DNA of 64,000 nt from Atherinomorus stipes. Lineage: Eukaryota > Chordata > Actinopteri > Atheriniformes > Atherinidae. The translations under genes were made by a program, and so were the position numbers. The notes beneath the pieces were generated by a model that made no database searches, was not told the DNA's origin, and saw only the letters and a list, made by a program, of their open reading frames with translations. Where the stretch lies: NCBI GenBank assembly GCA_023101725.1, contig JALJCO010007904.1:146001-210000 (forward strand), in the 5' to 3' direction. Below, one piece after another: positions 61,401 through 64,000 of the stretch (position 1 is the first letter of the stretch; every line of letters starts with the position of its first letter).

Positions 61401-64000
61401 TTCCTGGTGTTCCTGATGTTCCTGGTGTTCCTGATGTTGCTGGTGTTCCTGGTGTTCCTGGTGTTGCTGGTGTTCCTGGTGTTCCTGGTGTTCCTGATGT
61501 TCCTGGTGTTCCTGATGTTCCTGATGTTCCTGGTGTTCCTGATGTTCCTGATTGTCCTGGTGTTCCTGGTGTTCCTGATGGTCCTGATGTCCCTGGTGTT
61601 CCTGGTGTTCCTGATGTTCCTGGTGTTCCTGGTGTTCCTGATGTTCCTGATGTTCCTGGTGTTCCTGATGTTCCTGGTGTTCCTGGTGTTCCTGATGTTC
61701 CTGGTGTTCCTGGTGTTCCTGATGTTCCTGGTGTTCCTGGTGTTCCTGATGTTCCTGGTGTTCCTGATGTTCCTGGTGTTCCTGATGTTCCTGATGTTCC
61801 TGGTGTTCCTGGTGTTCCTGATGTTCCTGGTGTTCCTGATGTTCCTGATATTCCTGATGTTCCTGGTGTTCCTAATGTTCCTGGTGTTCCTGGTGTTCCT
61901 GATGTTCCTGATGGTCCTGATGTTCCTGGTGTTCCTGATGTTCCTGGTGTTCCTGATGTTCCTGGTGTTCCTGGTGTTCCTGATGTTCCTGGTTTTTCTG
62001 ATGTTCCTGGTGTTCCTGATGTTCCTGATGTTCCTGGTGTTCCTGGTGTTCCTGATGTTCCTGATGGTCCTGGTGTTCCTGGTGTTCCTGATGTTCCTGA
62101 TGTTCCTGATGTTCCTGATGTTCCTGGTGTTCCTGATGTTCCTGGTGTTCTGATGTTCCTGATGTTCCTGATGTTCCTGATGTTCCTGGTGTTCCTGATG
62201 TTCCTGATGTACCTGATGTTCCTGATGTTCCTGGTGTTCCTGGTGTTCCTGGTGTTCCTGATGTTCCTGATGTTCCTGGTGTTCCTGATGTTCCTGGTGT
62301 TCCTGATGTTCCTGATGTACCTGATGTTCCTGGTGTTCCTGATGTTCCTGATGTTCCTGGTGTTCCTGGTGTTCCTGATGTTCCTGATGTTCCTGGTGTT
62401 CCTGATGTTCCTGATGTTCCTGCTGTTCCTGGTGTTCCTGATGGTCCTGGTGTTCCTGGTGTTCCTGGTGTTCCTGATGTTCCTGATGTTCCTGGTGTTC
62501 CTGGTGTTCCTGATGGTCCTGGTGTTCCTGGTGTTCCTGATGTTCCTGATGTTCCTGGTGTTCCTGATGTTCCTGATGTTCCTGGTGTTCCTGATGTTCC
62601 TGATGTTCCTGGTGTTCCTGATGTTCCTGATGTTCCTGGTGTTCCTGGTGTTGTTGATGTTCCTGGTGTTCCTGATGTTCCTGATGTTCCTGGTGTTCCT
62701 GATGTTCCTGATGTTCCTGGTGTTCCTGATGTTCCTGGTGTTCCTGATGTTGCTGGTGTTCCTGGTGTTCCTGATGTTCCTGGTGTTCCTGGTGTTCCTG
62801 GTGTTCCTGATGTTCCTGATGTTCCTGGTGTTCCTGATGTTCCTGGTGTTCCTGATGTTCCTGGTGTTCCTGGTGTTCCTGGTGTAACTGATGTTCCTGA
62901 TGTTCCTGGTGTTCCTGATGTTCCTGGTGTTCCTGATGTTGCTGATGTTCCTGGTTTTTCTGATGTTCCTGATGTTCCTGGTGTTCCTAATGTTGCTGAT
63001 GTTCCTGGTGTTGCTGGTGTTCCTGGTGTTCCTGGTGTTGTTGATGTTCCTCGTGTTCCTGATGTTCCTGGTGTTCCTGATGTTCCTGATGTTCCTGGTG
63101 TTCCTGGTGTTCCTGATGTTCCTGGTGTTCCTGGTGTTCCTGATGTTCCTGATGTTCCTGGTGTTCCTGGTGCTCCTGATATTTCTGATGTTCCTGATGT
63201 TCCTGGTGTTCCTGATGTTCCTGATGTTCCTGGTGTTCCTGATGTTGCTGATGTTCCTGATGTTCCTGGTGTTCCTGGTGTTCCTGATGTTCCTGGTGTT
63301 CCTGATGTTGCTGATGTTCCTGGTGTTGCTGGTGTTCCTGATGTTCCTGATGTTCCTGATGTTCCTGGTTTTTCTGATGTTCCTGATGTTCCTGGTGTTC
63401 CTGATGTTCCTGGTGTTCCTGATGTTCCTGATTTTTCTGATGTTCCTGGTGTTCCTGATGTTGCTGATGTTCCTGGTGTTCCTGATGTTCCTGATGTTCC
63501 TGTTGTTCCTGGTGTTCCTGATGTTCCTGGTGTTCCTGATGTTCCTGATGTTCCTGATGTTCCTGTTGTTCCTGGTGTTCCTGATGTTCCTGATGTTCCT
63601 GGTGTTCCTGGTGTTCCTGATGTTCCTGATGTTCCTGATGTTCCTTGTGTTCCTGATGTTCCTGATGTTCCTGGTGTTCCTGATGTTCCTGATGTTCCTG
63701 GTGTTCCTGGTGTTGTTGATGTTCCTGGTGTTCCTGATGTTCCTGATGTTCCTGGTGTTCCTGGTGTTCCTGATGTTCCTGGTGTTCCTGATGTTGTTGA
63801 TGTTCCTCGTGTTCCTGATGTTCCTGGTGTTCCTGATGTTCCTGATGTTCCTGGTGTTCCTGGTGTTCCTGATGTTCCTGGTGTTCCTGGTGTTCCTGAT
63901 GTTCCTGATGTTCCTGGTGTTCCTGGTGTTCCTGATGTTCCTGATGTTCCTGATGTTCCTGGTGTTCCTGGTGTTCCTGATGTTCCTGATGTTCCTGGTG
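55472..64000. repeat. 8.5-kb 9-bp satellite (gttcctgrt)n with higher-order units of about 1.25 kb
   Basis: The basic unit gttcctggt/gttcctgat runs to the end of the window, over 900 copies. Rare variants mark a higher-order repeat: ggtttttctgatg near 56022, 58257, 59452, 60686 and 61989; gttgttgatg near 56652, 58825, 60076, 61311 and 62647. Spacing is about 1.2-1.3 kb, with one about 2.2 kb. Very long open frames (VPGVPD and FLVFLM repeats) are by-products. Confidence 0.97.

Noticed and set aside
58284..62153. A 1289-codon very hydrophobic frame (FLVFLMFL)
   Set aside because: Second frame of the same 9-bp satellite; the apparent membrane protein is a by-product of the repeat.
55433..62887. 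A 2484-codon open frame of VPGVPD repeats, collagen- or elastin-like at first sight
   Set aside because: It is the translation of a 9-bp satellite without stops in two frames; a second frame is equally open as FLVFLM. There is no promoter, signal peptide or unique domain, and the frame switches between VPG and FLV blocks at small indels.

Overview
This is vertebrate nuclear DNA, almost certainly from a teleost fish. Evidence: GT..AG-spliced exons of a vertebrate ion-channel gene, L2-type and other non-LTR retrotransposons, many Tc1/mariner-like transposons, tRNA-derived SINEs of the kind common in fish genomes, and very large minisatellites. There is no bacterial-style gene organisation.

One protein-coding gene spans most of the window on the minus strand: trpm1 (melastatin, a TRPM cation channel). 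Nineteen coding exons lie between 44357 (5' side) and 7903 (3' side). They join in phase into one uninterrupted frame of 895 codons (2685 nt) with a canonical GT donor and AG acceptor at every junction I could check. They cover the cytosolic N-terminal half (melastatin homology region) through transmembrane helix S1 and the start of S2. The first exon(s) with the start codon were not recognised and probably lie beyond position 64000 or in unrecognised sequence above 44357. The pore, TRP helix and coiled coil lie beyond position 1. The paralogue (trpm1a or trpm1b) cannot be told from the sequence alone.

The introns hold everything else. Going up in coordinates: L2 and Tc1 relics, a fold-back element and a Tc1-like element containing a 31-bp minisatellite (1-4560); a 52-bp satellite (4.76-7.7 kb); a 25-bp minisatellite starting 9 nt inside an intron (8.1-9.2 kb); exons 19 to 10 (7.9-13.2 kb) with a deleted Tc1 element; a 580-bp terminal-inverted-repeat element and unclassified sequence (13.3-16 kb); a GGTCACC minisatellite split by a compact element carrying a 135-codon transmembrane ORF (16.1-18.5 kb); exons 9 and 8; a long intron with a nested stack of transposons (19-32.4 kb); exons 7 and 6; a LINE with endonuclease/reverse-transcriptase remnants and an internal minisatellite (33.3-36.2 kb); exons 5 to 2 with arrays beside them (36.2-39 kb); a 22-bp array split by an L2 copy (39.1-43 kb); a 20-bp array built from the exon-1 splice donor (43.4-44.3 kb); recognised exon 1; then a 9.5-kb 34-bp array, a 42-bp array and an 8.5-kb 9-bp array running off the end.

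Roughly half the window is tandem repeat. The long open frames in these arrays are by-products of repeat units without stops and are not called as genes. The most notable observations are the array of about 40 near-copies of a real 5' splice site directly downstream of that site, the higher-order structure of the terminal 9-bp satellite, minisatellites born in frame inside an L2 reverse-transcriptase gene, and the compact element with a membrane-protein ORF.
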